A DNA stretch of 64,000 bases from NCBI RefSeq assembly GCF_015244745.1, contig NZ_JABCQI010000002.1, positions 372,001-436,000 on the forward strand, read 5' to 3'. How positions within the stretch are numbered: position 1 is the first letter of the stretch; each line of letters opens with the position of its first letter. Under the pieces are notes generated by a model. It saw only the letters and a list, made by a program, of their open reading frames with translations, made no database searches and was not told the origin of the DNA. This DNA is from Gluconobacter cadivus (GTDB lineage: Bacteria > Pseudomonadota > Alphaproteobacteria > Acetobacterales > Acetobacteraceae). Of the stretch, positions 51,207-61,252 are shown one piece after another. The translations under genes and the position numbers were made by a program.

Positions 51207-52136
51207 TCAGAAACGCGGTGTCAGATGCACTCCTGCCATCATGCAGCGAACGGAGCCGCCGGCCAGTTCGATGGTTGGGACATCCAGGGGCAAAAGCGTT
51301 GCCGAGCGTTCGATGATCCGGATCTGCTCTGGCCGCAGTGCCTTGAGGGCGCGTCGCGACAAGGCCAGAACGCGCCCCTGAGATCCTGAAAGTTCTAAAG
51401 CATTTCCAGCAAAATCATTGATTTGGTTAAAGGAGAGATCAATGATTTCACGACCATTTTCGGTCAGTCTGTTTCGGACTTCCTGACGACGGTGCAGGTT
51501 GCTGATTGTCTCCAGGCTGATCATTGCAAAACTGGTGCCCACACACATCAGCACATTTGTATGATAAATAAGGCGCCCGGCCTCATCTGCCGCATCAAAA
51601 ACAATCGGTTCAAAATTGAAATGGGTGCAGAAGCGCTCCATGGCGACTTCGTTGGTCCGGTTGGATTTGGCCGCGTAGGCAATGCGGCTGATATGGTCGA
51701 GGACCATGGCCCCGGTCCCTTCAAGAGACAGACCGTCCTGCTCCAGTCCGGAATAATCAATGACATCCTGGACGCGGTATTCGTGTTTGAGCATTTCGAT
51801 AACGTCTCCGCGTCGCTCACGGCGGCGGTTTGGAGAGAACATCGGGTAAATTGCAATATGGCCACCAGCGTGAGTGGAGAACCAGTTATTGGGAAAGACG
51901 GAATCCGGCGTTTCTATTGTTTCATCTTCGAACAGATGAACCTTCACACCGAGCTGTTCCAAGGCTTCTGCCGCCCGGGTGACCTCGGCATGAGCCTGTG
52001 TCGCAATTTCTGAAGTCGTCCGCGTACCGTCCCGCGTCTGAAAGACGTTATCCTGTTCCGTTTCCGGATTGGGATGGAAATGGTGCGGTCGGATCATGAC
52101 CACCGCTCTCGGGGCCTGAACTGAGAAGGACGTCAT
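51207..52136 (-). CDS. CtlX-type citrulline hydrolase / amidinotransferase-related
   Basis: 309 residues from the ATG at 52136 with an AGGGGA site. A guanidine-modifying-fold enzyme of the CtlX group: FPNNWFSTHAGGHIAIYPM, the Glu in SLEGTGAMVLDH, the His in LIYHTNVLMCVG and the Cys in GGSVRCMMAGVHL form the expected active site. CtlX homologues turn citrulline into ornithine with release of ammonia and CO2. Located 37 bases after an ornithine cyclodeaminase gene, which supports ornithine as product. Dimethylarginine-type substrates cannot be excluded. Confidence 0.82.
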   Translation of the reverse strand: MTSFSVQAPRAVVMIRPHHFHPNPETEQDNVFQTRDGTRTTSEIATQAHAEVTRAAEALEQLGVKVHLFEDETIETPDSVFPNNWFSTHAGGHIAIYPMFSPNRRRERRGDVIEMLKHEYRVQDVIDYSGLEQDGLSLEGTGAMVLDHISRIAYAAKSNRTNEVAMERFCTHFNFEPIVFDAADEAGRLIYHTNVLMCVGTSFAMISLETISNLHRRQEVRNRLTENGREIIDLSFNQINDFAGNALELSGSQGRVLALSRRALKALRPEQIRIIERSATLLPLDVPTIELAGGSVRCMMAGVHLTPRF

Positions 52137-52173
52137 GACAATATTCCCCTGAAATGCTCTGGAATGACTGAGT

Positions 52174-53190
52174 TCAGACCTGATTGAGAAGACCGAAGAG
52201 GTTACGGGGGTCTTCCGGCTCGGCCACAAGGTCGATTTCCGTATAAAAATCTGTGCCCAGAATTTTGTCTCTAAGGTAACGCAGTGCAGAGAAATCCTCC
52301 GTGGCGAAACCCACCGAATCAAAGATCGTGATGTCCTGTTCGGAGCGGCGGCCCTGAACGTCTCCGGTCATGACCTGCCAGAGTTCCGTCACGGGGAAAT
52401 CTTGCGGCATCTGCTGAATTTCACCTTCAATACGGGTCTGTTCAGGATATTCTACAAAAACGCGTCCACGGTTCAAAAGCGCGGCCTGCAACTCGGTTTT
52501 TCCCGGACAGTCGCCACCGACGGCATTGATGTGAACGCCCGCGCCGATCATGTTATCAGACAGGATCGTGGCCTTCAGTTTGTCAGCCGTCACGGTCGTG
52601 ATGATATCGGCGCTCGATACGGCATCCTGACTGCTGTTTGCGACGATGATATCGAGCCCACTGGTCTGCATGTTCCGACAGAATTTTTCCGTTGCGGCAG
52701 ACTCCACATCGTAAACTCTGAGATGCGTAATGCCGCACAGCGCCTTGAAGGCCGTCGCCTGAAATTCAGACTGCGCGCCGAGACCGATGATGGCCATCAC
52801 CCGGCTGTTGGGCCGGGCCAGGCAGCGAGCCGCCACTGCAGACGTCGCGGCCGTTCGCAGAGCGGTGAGCAAGGTCATCTCAGAAAGCATGAGCGGATAG
52901 CCGGACTGCACATCTGACAGCACACCGAATGCCGTAACGGTCTGGAGGCCTTTGCGCGTATTCCTAGGATGACCGTTAACATACTTGAAGCTATAGAGCG
53001 CATCATCGGCCGTTGGCATCAGTTCAATCACACCATCGCGGGAATGGCTCGCCACGCGCGGCGTCTTGTCGAATTCCGGCCAACGGCGGAAGTCTTCTTC
53101 GACATAAGTGGCCAGTTCCGTCAGAAATGTTTCTACCCCAACCGAACGTATCAGCTGGATAAGGTTTTCGACGCCGACATACTGGACCAT
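52174..53190 (-). CDS. Ornithine cyclodeaminase
   Basis: 338 residues. Converts ornithine to proline and ammonia with a bound NAD+. Family stretches: FKYVNGHPRNTRKGLQTVTAF, LMLSEMTLLTALRTAATSA, the NAD-binding AIIGLGAQSEFQATAF, and GVHINAVGGDCPGKTEL, which has the catalytic Asp. It is first in the operon with the CtlX-type gene and divergent from an Lrp-type regulator. The related enzymes of the mu-crystallin family act on other amino acids, but the neighbour favours ornithine. Confidence 0.88.
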   Translation of the reverse strand: MVQYVGVENLIQLIRSVGVETFLTELATYVEEDFRRWPEFDKTPRVASHSRDGVIELMPTADDALYSFKYVNGHPRNTRKGLQTVTAFGVLSDVQSGYPLMLSEMTLLTALRTAATSAVAARCLARPNSRVMAIIGLGAQSEFQATAFKALCGITHLRVYDVESAATEKFCRNMQTSGLDIIVANSSQDAVSSADIITTVTADKLKATILSDNMIGAGVHINAVGGDCPGKTELQAALLNRGRVFVEYPEQTRIEGEIQQMPQDFPVTELWQVMTGDVQGRRSEQDITIFDSVGFATEDFSALRYLRDKILGTDFYTEIDLVAEPEDPRNLFGLLNQV

Positions 53191-53316
53191 GATCTCTCCT
53201 GCTTTCTGCTGTGGGATAATGGTGCCTTCACGATATGCTGGTTAACATGATCAATATGATATAAAATATGAAAAAAAATCAGTCATATTGCTCGATAGTA
53301 TATAGCATAATAACGT

Positions 53317-53736
53317 ATGTATATTTTTGACGACCTTGATCGTACCCTTATCTCCATTCTGCGTGAGGATGGGCGGGCACCTGTCGCCAAGCTTGCATCC
53401 ATCATCGGCGTATCACGCGCGACTGTTCAGGCGCGGCTGGATCGCCTGTTGGAAAATGGCTCCATTTTAGGGTTTACCGTTCGAGCGCGTGAACATCACG
53501 ACGACATCAGGGCCATTATGCTGATTGAGGTTTCTGGAAAATCGACCACCTCAGTGATCCGCGCCCTGCGATCCATTCCGGAGCTTTATACGCTTCACAC
53601 AACGAATGGTGCTTGGGATCTTATTGCGGAAATTCGGACAGATACCCTTCAGAATTTCGATCGTGTTCTGAGGGAAGTTCGTATGACCGATGGTATTCTC
53701 AATTCAGAGACCAGCCTCATGCTCAGTTCTATTTAG
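53317..53736 (+). CDS. Lrp/AsnC family transcriptional regulator
   Basis: 139 residues. N-terminal helix-turn-helix (LDRTLISILREDGRAPVAKL, GVSRATVQARLDRLLENGSI) and the RAM ligand domain (IMLIEVSGKSTTSVIRALRS, NGAWDLIAEIRTDTLQNFD). It is divergent from the ornithine cyclodeaminase gene across 126 AT-rich bases, so it very likely controls that operon in response to an amino acid. The AT-rich interval holds short repeats of CATAT/ATATG but no clear single operator. Confidence 0.9.
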   Translation: MYIFDDLDRTLISILREDGRAPVAKLASIIGVSRATVQARLDRLLENGSILGFTVRAREHHDDIRAIMLIEVSGKSTTSVIRALRSIPELYTLHTTNGAWDLIAEIRTDTLQNFDRVLREVRMTDGILNSETSLMLSSI

Positions 53737-53799
53737 GAGCAACAGTTCCTCAAGTTTATGGGGCTCGTTTATTTCGGCCCTCGTTCGCGGGAATCGTGG

Positions 53800-54231
53800 T
53801 TAGCGATGATGTCGCTTGGGTTGGCACGACAGGAGGTTGATACCAGCAGAATCGTCAAAACGGTCCGGATGCGCCGTGAGAGGCATGGACACGACATCGT
53901 TGATCCGATGATCAACATAGACGAACTTCCAATAATGAAGCCGGGCATCAAACCAAGGGTTGTCATCAAACATTTTGTCCCACTCCAGCAGATCACGCCG
54001 CAATGGCGATCCGACGCCGTTGCTCTGTGTCCAGACCGCCGACTTGCAAATCGAGACACGTTCGACGCGCACGATCAGCCGCCCGTTGAGAGATGCCTTT
54101 CCATCAAGCTCCTCGTTAAGCACAATGTTGAGGTTATGGGTTAACTCCTCCAACGATTCCGGCTTGGCTCCTGCGAAGGCCGTGCCGCCGATAGCAACGG
54201 CAAAAATCAGGCTGAGAAAAACGCGGATCAT
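53800..54231 (-). CDS. Secreted protein of unknown function
   Basis: 143 residues with a signal peptide (cut after GTAFA, about residue 19). The mature part has two Cys (SICKSAV and LLSCQP) that could form a disulphide, and hydrophobic-aromatic stretches WDKMFDDNPWFDARLHYWKFVYVDH. No family recognised. It stands alone, with its own promoter region in 54232-54397, a stretch of 166 bases that is AT-rich and has no other visible feature. Confidence 0.65.
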   Translation of the reverse strand: MIRVFLSLIFAVAIGGTAFAGAKPESLEELTHNLNIVLNEELDGKASLNGRLIVRVERVSICKSAVWTQSNGVGSPLRRDLLEWDKMFDDNPWFDARLHYWKFVYVDHRINDVVSMPLTAHPDRFDDSAGINLLSCQPKRHHR

Positions 54232-54397
54232 TGATTTTGTCCTTTCGGAAATAACATAGCCTCGTCATAGCGGCGCGCACCACCGGCCAGTGTTTATTCC
54301 CAAGAAGGCAAAAACAGCTAAAAATTATCCGCAAAACAGGTAAAAACCGTCATTCCGTTTTTTATCAAAATGGGCGACTTATCAAAGTTGCCTGCGC

Positions 54398-55423
54398 TCA
54401 GTCAGATTGCAAAGCCATAAAAACGGCGGTGTCGATCATCCTGTTCGAGAAACCCCATTCGTTATCATACCAGCTACAGACATGAACCATTTCACCGTTC
54501 CGGATGAGGGATGTCTGTGTCGCGTCGAAATTGGAGGATGCGAGACTGTGATTGAAGTCGCTGCTAACCAGCATGGCGTCGCTATAATCCAATATGCCTG
54601 CAAGAGCCCCTGTGGCCGCATCGCGGAAGACGGCATTGACCTCATCTACGGATGACGGCGCGCGCGACGGCATGAAATCGAGTGCGACCATCGAGACATT
54701 CGGTGTCGGCACACGCAATGACGATCCGGAAAGCCGGCCCTTGAGATGTGGCAGGACAAGATCGATCGCTTTGGCTGCGCCTGTGGAGGTTGGCACCATA
54801 TTCAATCCGGCGGCGCGGGCGCGCCGCAGGTCCCGATGTCTGCGGTCCACGATCTGCTGGTCGCCGGTGTAGGAATGAACGGTCAGCATGTAACCGCATT
54901 CGATTCCGAATGCTTCGTCGACGATCTTTACAAGCGGCGCGAGACAGTTGGTTGTGCATGAACCATTCGAGACAACGGTCATGCCCGGCCTGAGAGCCTC
55001 ATGATTTACGCCATACACGATCGTGGCATCCACATCACTCGCAGGCGCAGAGATAAGAACTTTTCGCGCTCCCGCCTGTAACAGGGGTTGTACGGCCTGT
55101 TTCGATGTAAACAGTCCCGAGCATTCCATGGCGACATCCACGCCATCAAGGTTCAGCGCCGCTGGATCACGCTCTGAGGAAATGCGGATCGGTCCGTAAG
55201 TCCGGCCCTGTGCCTCGATCGTCAGATGGTCGCCTTCAAGACGGACCTTCCCTGAAAACCTGCCGTGAATGCTGTCGTAAACCAGCATGTGAACCTTGTC
55301 TTCGACACTGCCAGGACCATTGATGACAACGGGAACGATGTCGGTCCGACCGCTCTCGATAATGCTTCTCAGGGTCAGACGCCCTATCCGTCCAAATCCA
55401 TTGATCCCGATCTTGACTGTCAC
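54398..55423 (-). CDS. gap: Glyceraldehyde-3-phosphate dehydrogenase (type I)
   Basis: 341 residues from a GTG with GGAG upstream; in-frame codons further upstream overlap the MFS gene. NAD-binding KIGINGFGRIGRLTLR, catalytic Cys in SNGSCTTNCLAPLVK, and the His region HSYTGDQQIVDRRHRDLRRARA. Residues for phosphate binding (SSLRVPTPNVS) are present. It should convert glyceraldehyde-3-phosphate to 1,3-bisphosphoglycerate; erythrose-4-phosphate dehydrogenase is a related option. It follows the sugar symporter by 67 bases. Confidence 0.92.
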   Translation of the reverse strand: MTVKIGINGFGRIGRLTLRSIIESGRTDIVPVVINGPGSVEDKVHMLVYDSIHGRFSGKVRLEGDHLTIEAQGRTYGPIRISSERDPAALNLDGVDVAMECSGLFTSKQAVQPLLQAGARKVLISAPASDVDATIVYGVNHEALRPGMTVVSNGSCTTNCLAPLVKIVDEAFGIECGYMLTVHSYTGDQQIVDRRHRDLRRARAAGLNMVPTSTGAAKAIDLVLPHLKGRLSGSSLRVPTPNVSMVALDFMPSRAPSSVDEVNAVFRDAATGALAGILDYSDAMLVSSDFNHSLASSNFDATQTSLIRNGEMVHVCSWYDNEWGFSNRMIDTAVFMALQSD

Positions 55424-55490
55424 GATACCGTCTCCGTTTGGGGGCCCGATGTCAGGGCCTGTTTTTATGTGAGGGAGGAGGAACCTGTGC

Positions 55491-56891
55491 TTACAGGCCG
55501 ATGCGGTTGAGGGGTTTGCCCGCCATGAGATTCCGCTCGATCTGCTCAAGCGAGACGCCCCGGGTTTCGGGAACGAACTTCATCGTCACGAAAATAAAGA
55601 CGAGATTGAGCAGCGCGTAGAGCCAGAAGGTCTGGGCATTTCCCATCGCCGTGAGAAGCGACAGGAATGTAAGACCAACAATCATGTTGGTGCCCCAGTT
55701 GGTGAAGGTGGAGCAGGCGATACCGAAGTCTCGCCCCTTGATGGGCTGCACTTCAGAGCACAGGATCCACACCAGAGGCCCGGCGGAAAAGGCAAACCCG
55801 ACGATGAAGCACAGCAGCATCGCAACGGCTGCGTAACGCGCCAGATCGCTGTCGCCCGTACCGAAATAGAGCAGCATGCCGACCGTAAACATGCCCAGCG
55901 CCATCATGACGAAGCCTGCAATCAACATCGGCCGACGGCCCCAGCGATCGACATATCCGATGGCGATAAAGGTGGAGAGCTCATTGACCAGCCCCACGAT
56001 GACCGTGCCCCAGAGCGCGGCGCTGGTGCCGAAACCCGCCATCTCGAAGATGTGGGGCGCGTAATACATGACCACATTAATGCCGGTGAACTGCTGGATC
56101 GCCTGAAGCGCTACGCCCAGATAGACCGCACGGCGGAAATTGGGGTTCTTTTTGAAGAGTGTGTAGCCACCGTCAGACTGAGCAAGCTGCTCGCGGATCT
56201 CGACGATTTCGTCACGGGCATGCGCATCATTGCCGCGCAGACCGTGCAGGACGTCAAAGGCCTCGTCGTGCCGTCCACGCAGGACCAGCCAACGCGGGCT
56301 GTCCGGCAGGAACAACACGCCAATCAAAAACAGTACGCCCGGAATTCCCACAATTCCGAGCATCCAGCGCCACGACCCGGAATAGGCCAAAAGCGCATCG
56401 GAAATGAACGCCACCAGAATGCCGACCGTAATCATGAGTTGATAGACGGAAATCAGGGCGCCACGATGCTGCTGATGCGCGATTTCCGAAATATAGAGCG
56501 GTGCCGTAAAGCTTGCGACACCGATCGCCAGACCGAGGACAACACGTCCGCCGATCAGCAGGGCGACGGAAGGTGCCAGAGCGCACAGCGCCGAGCCGGA
56601 AATGAAGAGCAGCGCCGAAATGATCAGCAGCTTTTTGCGCCCTAAAACATAGGAGAGCCGACCGCCAAACAGCGCCCCCAGTGCCGCGCCGACCATCATG
56701 CCGGAGACGATGCACTCCTTGCCGAAATCATTGACCTGAAACTCGATCCCGATGAATTTCAACGCTCCGGATATAACTCCAAGGTCCAGCCCGAACATCA
56801 GACCCGCTACCGCAGCCAGTGTGGCTACGAGGGCACTTCTGCCGTTGAGTGAAACGCGCGGAATGCTTTGTACGACGCCAACGTCACTCAT
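55491..56891 (-). CDS. MFS sugar/proton symporter (XylE/GalP type)
   Basis: 466 residues from the ATG at 56891, which is better spaced from AGAGG than the ATG two codons upstream. Twelve membrane segments with sugar-porter signatures: GLDLGVISGALKFIG, GRLSYVLGRKKLLI (G-R-K/R), PLYISEIAHQQHRGAL, LPDSPRWLVLRGR, QQFTGINVVMYYAPHIF and PETRGVSLEQIE. It would bring in a hexose, pentose or polyol with a proton. It lies 108 bases after the ETF-QO gene and 67 before gap. Confidence 0.92.
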   Translation of the reverse strand: MSDVGVVQSIPRVSLNGRSALVATLAAVAGLMFGLDLGVISGALKFIGIEFQVNDFGKECIVSGMMVGAALGALFGGRLSYVLGRKKLLIISALLFISGSALCALAPSVALLIGGRVVLGLAIGVASFTAPLYISEIAHQQHRGALISVYQLMITVGILVAFISDALLAYSGSWRWMLGIVGIPGVLFLIGVLFLPDSPRWLVLRGRHDEAFDVLHGLRGNDAHARDEIVEIREQLAQSDGGYTLFKKNPNFRRAVYLGVALQAIQQFTGINVVMYYAPHIFEMAGFGTSAALWGTVIVGLVNELSTFIAIGYVDRWGRRPMLIAGFVMMALGMFTVGMLLYFGTGDSDLARYAAVAMLLCFIVGFAFSAGPLVWILCSEVQPIKGRDFGIACSTFTNWGTNMIVGLTFLSLLTAMGNAQTFWLYALLNLVFIFVTMKFVPETRGVSLEQIERNLMAGKPLNRIGL

Positions 56892-56999
56892 GACCATCTT
56901 CCTCTTCTTGATCGTCTTGTATGATCGGAAGAAATACTTCGGCAGGCATGGATTCCGAACCCTGCATGGATGCCGTTACTTTAATCTGAACTGTAAAAC

Positions 57000-58649
57000 T
57001 TACATATTCGGGTAATTTGGACCGTCCCCGCCCTGCGGCGGTGTCCAGACGATGTTCTGGGATGGGTCCTTGATGTCGCAGGTCTTGCAGTGCACGCAGT
57101 TCTGGAAATTGATCTGAAAGCGCGGCTTCCCCGCGTCTTCGACAATCTCGTAAACCCCGGCCGGGCAGTAGCGCTGTGCAGGTTCGGCATAGACCGGCAG
57201 ATTTACCGTGATCGGAAGATCAGGATTCCTGAGCTTCAGATGACAGGGCTGGCCTTCATGATGATTGGTGAACGAAAAGGCCACATTGGTTGCGCGGTCG
57301 AAGCTGAGCTTTCCATCTGGTTTCGGATAGGCAATGGGCGAAAAATCCGCAGCCTTTCCCGTCGCCGCGGCATCGGTTTTGTGATGGTGCAACGTCCCGA
57401 ACAAAGGTGCTCCGGTCACGGACGCCGTCCACATATCCAGACCGCCCAGCACAATCCCGCCCACAAGCCCGTATTTTTCCCAGAGTGGCTTGACGTTGCG
57501 CACGCGCCTGAGGTCGCGGGCGATTGGTCCCTCCCTCAGGGCTGTTTCATAAGCTCTGAGTTCATCGCCGCTCCGCCCTTTTCGGATTGCCGCATAAGCG
57601 GCTTCGGCAGCATGTATCCCTGAATAAATGGCGTTGTGGCTGCCCTTGATGCGCGGAACATTTACAAGCCCCGCCGAGCAGCCCAGCAGCGCACCCCCGG
57701 GGAAAACGACTTTCGGGATGGACTGCCATCCCCCTTCCGAAATAGCGCGGGCGCCATACGCAATCCGCTTTCCACCTTCCAGCAGCCCGGCCATCAGCGG
57801 GTGATGCTTGAAACGCTGGAATTCCCGGTATGGGTCCAGATAGGGATTTTCGTAGCTCAGATGCACGACGAACCCGACACAGACCTGATTGTTGTCGAGG
57901 TGATAGATGAACGCGCCACCACCGGCATTGCGTCCCAGCGGCCACCCCATCGTGTGAACGACCGTGCCGGGTTTGTGCTTTGCGGGGTTCACCTCCCAGA
58001 TTTCCTTCAGGCCGATCCCGAATTTTTGCGGTTCCCGACCGTCCGACAGGCCGTAACGCTTCATGATTTGAAGCGATAAAGACCCGCGCGCACCTTCGGC
58101 GATCAACACATATTTTCCGGCGATGATCATGCCGGGTTCGTAATTTTCTCCCGGCGTACCGTCGGCATTACGACCGAATTCTCCGGCGACCACGCCCCGG
58201 ATCTCGCCACTGTCGCCATAAACAAGTTCACTGGCCGCCATACCGGGAAAAATCTCGACACCCAGCGCTTCTGCCGTCTCGGCAAGCCAGCGACAGACAT
58301 TCCCCAGCGACACGATATAATTGCCGTGATTGTTCATGAAGGGCGGCATGAGCCAGTTGGGCAGACGTGTCTGTTCCTTCTCGCCGAGGACGTAAAAACT
58401 GTCTGTCTGCACCGGCACGCTGATCGGCGCGTTCATGTTCCGCCATTTCGGTAGCAGAACATCAAGCGCGCAGGGATCAATAATCGCCCCGGAGAGAATG
58501 TGCGCGCCAATCTCGGATCCCTTGTCTAGCACGACGACGGACATATTCGGATCAAGCTGCTTGAGACGGATGGCCGCGGACAGGCCTGCCGGGCCGCCAC
58601 CGACGATGACGACGTCATACTCCATGCTTTCGCGTTCAATGGCCGTCAT
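57000..58649 (-). CDS. Electron-transfer flavoprotein-ubiquinone oxidoreductase
   Basis: 549 residues, full length. Takes electrons from ETF and passes them to ubiquinone at the membrane surface. FAD motif DVVIVGGGPAGLSAAIRL, the ubiquinone-binding region SEGGWQSIPKVVFPGGALLG, and the C-terminal 4Fe-4S ligands in RYCPAGVYEI and NCVHCKTCDIKDPSQNI. It sits directly after etfBA on the same strand (43 bases), so the whole ETF relay is encoded in one place. Confidence 0.95.
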   Translation of the reverse strand: MTAIERESMEYDVVIVGGGPAGLSAAIRLKQLDPNMSVVVLDKGSEIGAHILSGAIIDPCALDVLLPKWRNMNAPISVPVQTDSFYVLGEKEQTRLPNWLMPPFMNNHGNYIVSLGNVCRWLAETAEALGVEIFPGMAASELVYGDSGEIRGVVAGEFGRNADGTPGENYEPGMIIAGKYVLIAEGARGSLSLQIMKRYGLSDGREPQKFGIGLKEIWEVNPAKHKPGTVVHTMGWPLGRNAGGGAFIYHLDNNQVCVGFVVHLSYENPYLDPYREFQRFKHHPLMAGLLEGGKRIAYGARAISEGGWQSIPKVVFPGGALLGCSAGLVNVPRIKGSHNAIYSGIHAAEAAYAAIRKGRSGDELRAYETALREGPIARDLRRVRNVKPLWEKYGLVGGIVLGGLDMWTASVTGAPLFGTLHHHKTDAAATGKAADFSPIAYPKPDGKLSFDRATNVAFSFTNHHEGQPCHLKLRNPDLPITVNLPVYAEPAQRYCPAGVYEIVEDAGKPRFQINFQNCVHCKTCDIKDPSQNIVWTPPQGGDGPNYPNM

Positions 58650-58692
58650 GAGCGTTCTCCCTGTCCGAAGGTGATGCCGAGGCTGCGCATGG

Positions 58693-59619
58693 TCAGATCT
58701 TTGCCGTCAGTTCGGGCAGGATGGTGAACAGATCCCCGACCAGTCCGTAATCGGCGACCTGAAAGATCGGGGCGTCCTCATCCTTGTTGATCGCCACGAT
58801 CACGCGGGAATCCTTCATGCCGGCGAGATGCTGGATGGCGCCCGAGATGCCGACCGCAATGTAAAGGTCCGGCGCCACGACCTTGCCGGTCTGGCCGACC
58901 TGCCAGTCATTGGGCGCATATCCGGCATCAACTGCCGCACGACTTGCGCCAACGGCGGCGCCCAGCTTGTCCGCAAGGGCAGTAATGGCGTCAAAATTTT
59001 CCTTCGATCCGAGACCACGACCACCGGACACGATGCTTTTCGCCGATGTCAGGTCCGGGCGCTCGGAGACGATCGTCTTGTCTTCGACCCACTGCGACAG
59101 GCCGGGATCGGCCGGAACGCTGATGATTTCGACAGCAGCACTTCCACCACCCTGAGCGGCCGTGAAGGCCGCCGTGCGGATTGTGAAGACTTTCACCGGA
59201 TCAGAAGACCGGATCGTCTGGATCGCATTGCCCGCATAAATCGGGCGCTCGAACGTGTCCGCGTCGTGTATGGCGGTCACTTCGGAGAGCACCATAACAT
59301 CCAGCAGAGCGGCCACGCGCGGCAACACATTCTTGGAAAACGCTGTCGCCCCAGCGGCGATGTGGCTGTAATGCCCCGCCAGCGAAACGATCAGCGCACT
59401 TACGGGTTCGGCAAGCCCGTGCGCCAGAGACGCATCGTCCGCCAGAAGAACCTTCGACACACCCGCCAGCTTCGCCGCTTCATCGGCGGCTGCCGCACAG
59501 TTCTCTCCCGTGACGAGAACATGCACGTCACCCAGCGTGGCAACTGCCGTCAGGGCCTTGGCCACCGTATTCGTCCAAAGGCGACCCTCGGTGACTTCGG
59601 CAAGTAGCAGAACGGACAT
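58693..59619 (-). CDS. etfA: Electron transfer flavoprotein, alpha subunit
   Basis: 308 residues from the ATG at 59619, overlapping the etfB stop by one base (TGATG). The C-terminal FAD domain shows [38 protein letters not shown] and [17 protein letters not shown], the ETF-alpha signature. With EtfB it carries electrons from acyl-CoA dehydrogenase-type enzymes to ETF-QO. Confidence 0.96.
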   Translation of the reverse strand: MSVLLLAEVTEGRLWTNTVAKALTAVATLGDVHVLVTGENCAAAADEAAKLAGVSKVLLADDASLAHGLAEPVSALIVSLAGHYSHIAAGATAFSKNVLPRVAALLDVMVLSEVTAIHDADTFERPIYAGNAIQTIRSSDPVKVFTIRTAAFTAAQGGGSAAVEIISVPADPGLSQWVEDKTIVSERPDLTSAKSIVSGGRGLGSKENFDAITALADKLGAAVGASRAAVDAGYAPNDWQVGQTGKVVAPDLYIAVGISGAIQHLAGMKDSRVIVAINKDEDAPIFQVADYGLVGDLFTILPELTAKI

Positions 59620-60380
59620 CACAGGACTCCTGCTTCATTTTTGAGTTTCGACACCAGTTCATCGACGGAGCCGACTTTCACACCCGCCTGACGCTGCGGC
59701 GGCTCGACCGTCTTCAGAACCGTCAGACGCGGGCGCACCTCGACGCCCAGCGTGTCGAGCGACAGCTCTTCAAGCGGCTTTTTCTTCGCCTTCATGATGT
59801 TGGGCAGCGCGACGTAGCGGGGTTCGTTGAGACGCAGATCCGTCGTCACTACCGCGGGGAGTTTCAGCCGCAGGGTCTGAAGACCGCCATCGACTTCACG
59901 CGTCACCACGGCGGACCCGTCCTCGACCGTCAGGGCCGAAGCAAACGTGCCCTGTCCCCAGCCCAGCAGGGCGGCGAGCATCTGGCCGGTCGCGTTCATG
60001 TCGTTGTCGATCGCCTGCTTGCCCGCGATCACCAGACCCGGCTTTTCGTTTGCGACGACCTTACTCAGGATTTGCGCCACCGAGAGCGGCTCCAGGTCCA
60101 CGTTCACGTCATCGGTTGCTGTGACAAGAATGGCGCGGTCCGCACCCATCGCGAGGGCGGTTCGTAGTGTGTCCTTCGCCTGCGCGACGCCGATGGAGAC
60201 GACGACCACTTCGGCCGCAACCCCTTTTTCCTTGAGACGAATGGCCTCTTCGACCGCGATTTCGTCAAAGGGGTTCATGGACATCTTGACGTTCGCCAGA
60301 TCGACGCCAGACCCGTCCGGACGGACGCGGATACGGACGTTATAGTCGACGACCCGTTTCACGGGGACGAGGATCTTCAT
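59619..60380 (-). CDS. etfB: Electron transfer flavoprotein, beta subunit
   Basis: 253 residues from the ATG at 60380. Markers: [59 protein letters not shown] and the signature [21 protein letters not shown]. Binds AMP and shapes the docking loop for dehydrogenase partners. It begins 14 bases after the sugar isomerase-like gene, so it is in the same unit as the upstream dehydrogenase. Confidence 0.96.
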   Translation of the reverse strand: MKILVPVKRVVDYNVRIRVRPDGSGVDLANVKMSMNPFDEIAVEEAIRLKEKGVAAEVVVVSIGVAQAKDTLRTALAMGADRAILVTATDDVNVDLEPLSVAQILSKVVANEKPGLVIAGKQAIDNDMNATGQMLAALLGWGQGTFASALTVEDGSAVVTREVDGGLQTLRLKLPAVVTTDLRLNEPRYVALPNIMKAKKKPLEELSLDTLGVEVRPRLTVLKTVEPPQRQAGVKVGSVDELVSKLKNEAGVL

Positions 60381-60394
60381 GATACTCTCCGTTC

Positions 60395-61252
60395 TCAGCA
60401 GATATCGCGGAAGCGCTGTATCATCACATCCAGCACTTCGGCCGGATCGCGCTTCCACCAGTTGTTTGCAGAAAAAATCTCGACTTCGCAGAACCCGGCG
60501 TAACTCGCGCGCTCCACACTTGCGCGCAGGGCTTTCAGATCCGCCACGCCGTCCCCCATCATCCCGCGATCCAGAAGAAAATCCGTCGTCGGCACGAGCC
60601 AGTCACACAGATGGAACCCCATGATGCGTGTCCCGGCCCGTTCGAGCTGACGCGGCAGGTCGGTGTCCCACCAGACGTGATAGACATCGACCGCCACCCC
60701 GAGCGTCTCGGAGTTGAGGACATCGCAGATATCGAGCGCATCGCGGACAGTCGGCAGGCAGGAGCGATCGCCGCCATACATCGGATGCAATGGCTCCAGC
60801 GCCAGCTTCACCCCCCGGTCAGCCGCGTAATCCAGCACCGCGGACAGGCGATCCGTGACGATGCCGAGGCTCTCCCGGACGCCCTTGGTGCCGGGCTCGA
60901 CGCCTCCCACCACGATCGTCAGGATTTCCCCTCCCAGCTCCGCCGTTTCGTCGATCGACCGACGGAAATCATCCACGACCCCCTGCCGCCCCTGTGGCGC
61001 CAGAGGCCCCACGAGAAACGGCGAACGGCACAGCCCCACGACTTTCACCCCGGCCTGCCGGGCGTGCTGCCCGATGGCCGAAGCCCGGCCCTGAAGTTCC
61101 GGACGCCAGAAGACGATGCCGCCGATGCCACGCTCGGCGCAGGCATCGATCGTCCGTTCAGCGGACCATCCTGCCCCCGCGCCCGGGACGTTGTGACCGA
61201 GGGTCGCGGTGTTCAGGGCCAGCGCGGAATGATCGTGGGTGAAGTCGCGCAT
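60395..61252 (-). CDS. Sugar phosphate isomerase/epimerase-like TIM barrel protein
   Basis: 285 residues from the ATG at 61252, overlapping the DUF993 gene stop (TGATG). Xylose-isomerase-like (AP endonuclease 2) fold: [38 protein letters not shown] (Glu ligand), [15 protein letters not shown] (Asp/His ligands), [18 protein letters not shown] (His) and GFCEVEIFS (Glu). Divalent-metal ligands are all present, so it should be an active isomerase, epimerase or lyase on a sugar-like substrate. Confidence 0.85.
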   Translation of the reverse strand: MRDFTHDHSALALNTATLGHNVPGAGAGWSAERTIDACAERGIGGIVFWRPELQGRASAIGQHARQAGVKVVGLCRSPFLVGPLAPQGRQGVVDDFRRSIDETAELGGEILTIVVGGVEPGTKGVRESLGIVTDRLSAVLDYAADRGVKLALEPLHPMYGGDRSCLPTVRDALDICDVLNSETLGVAVDVYHVWWDTDLPRQLERAGTRIMGFHLCDWLVPTTDFLLDRGMMGDGVADLKALRASVERASYAGFCEVEIFSANNWWKRDPAEVLDVMIQRFRDIC

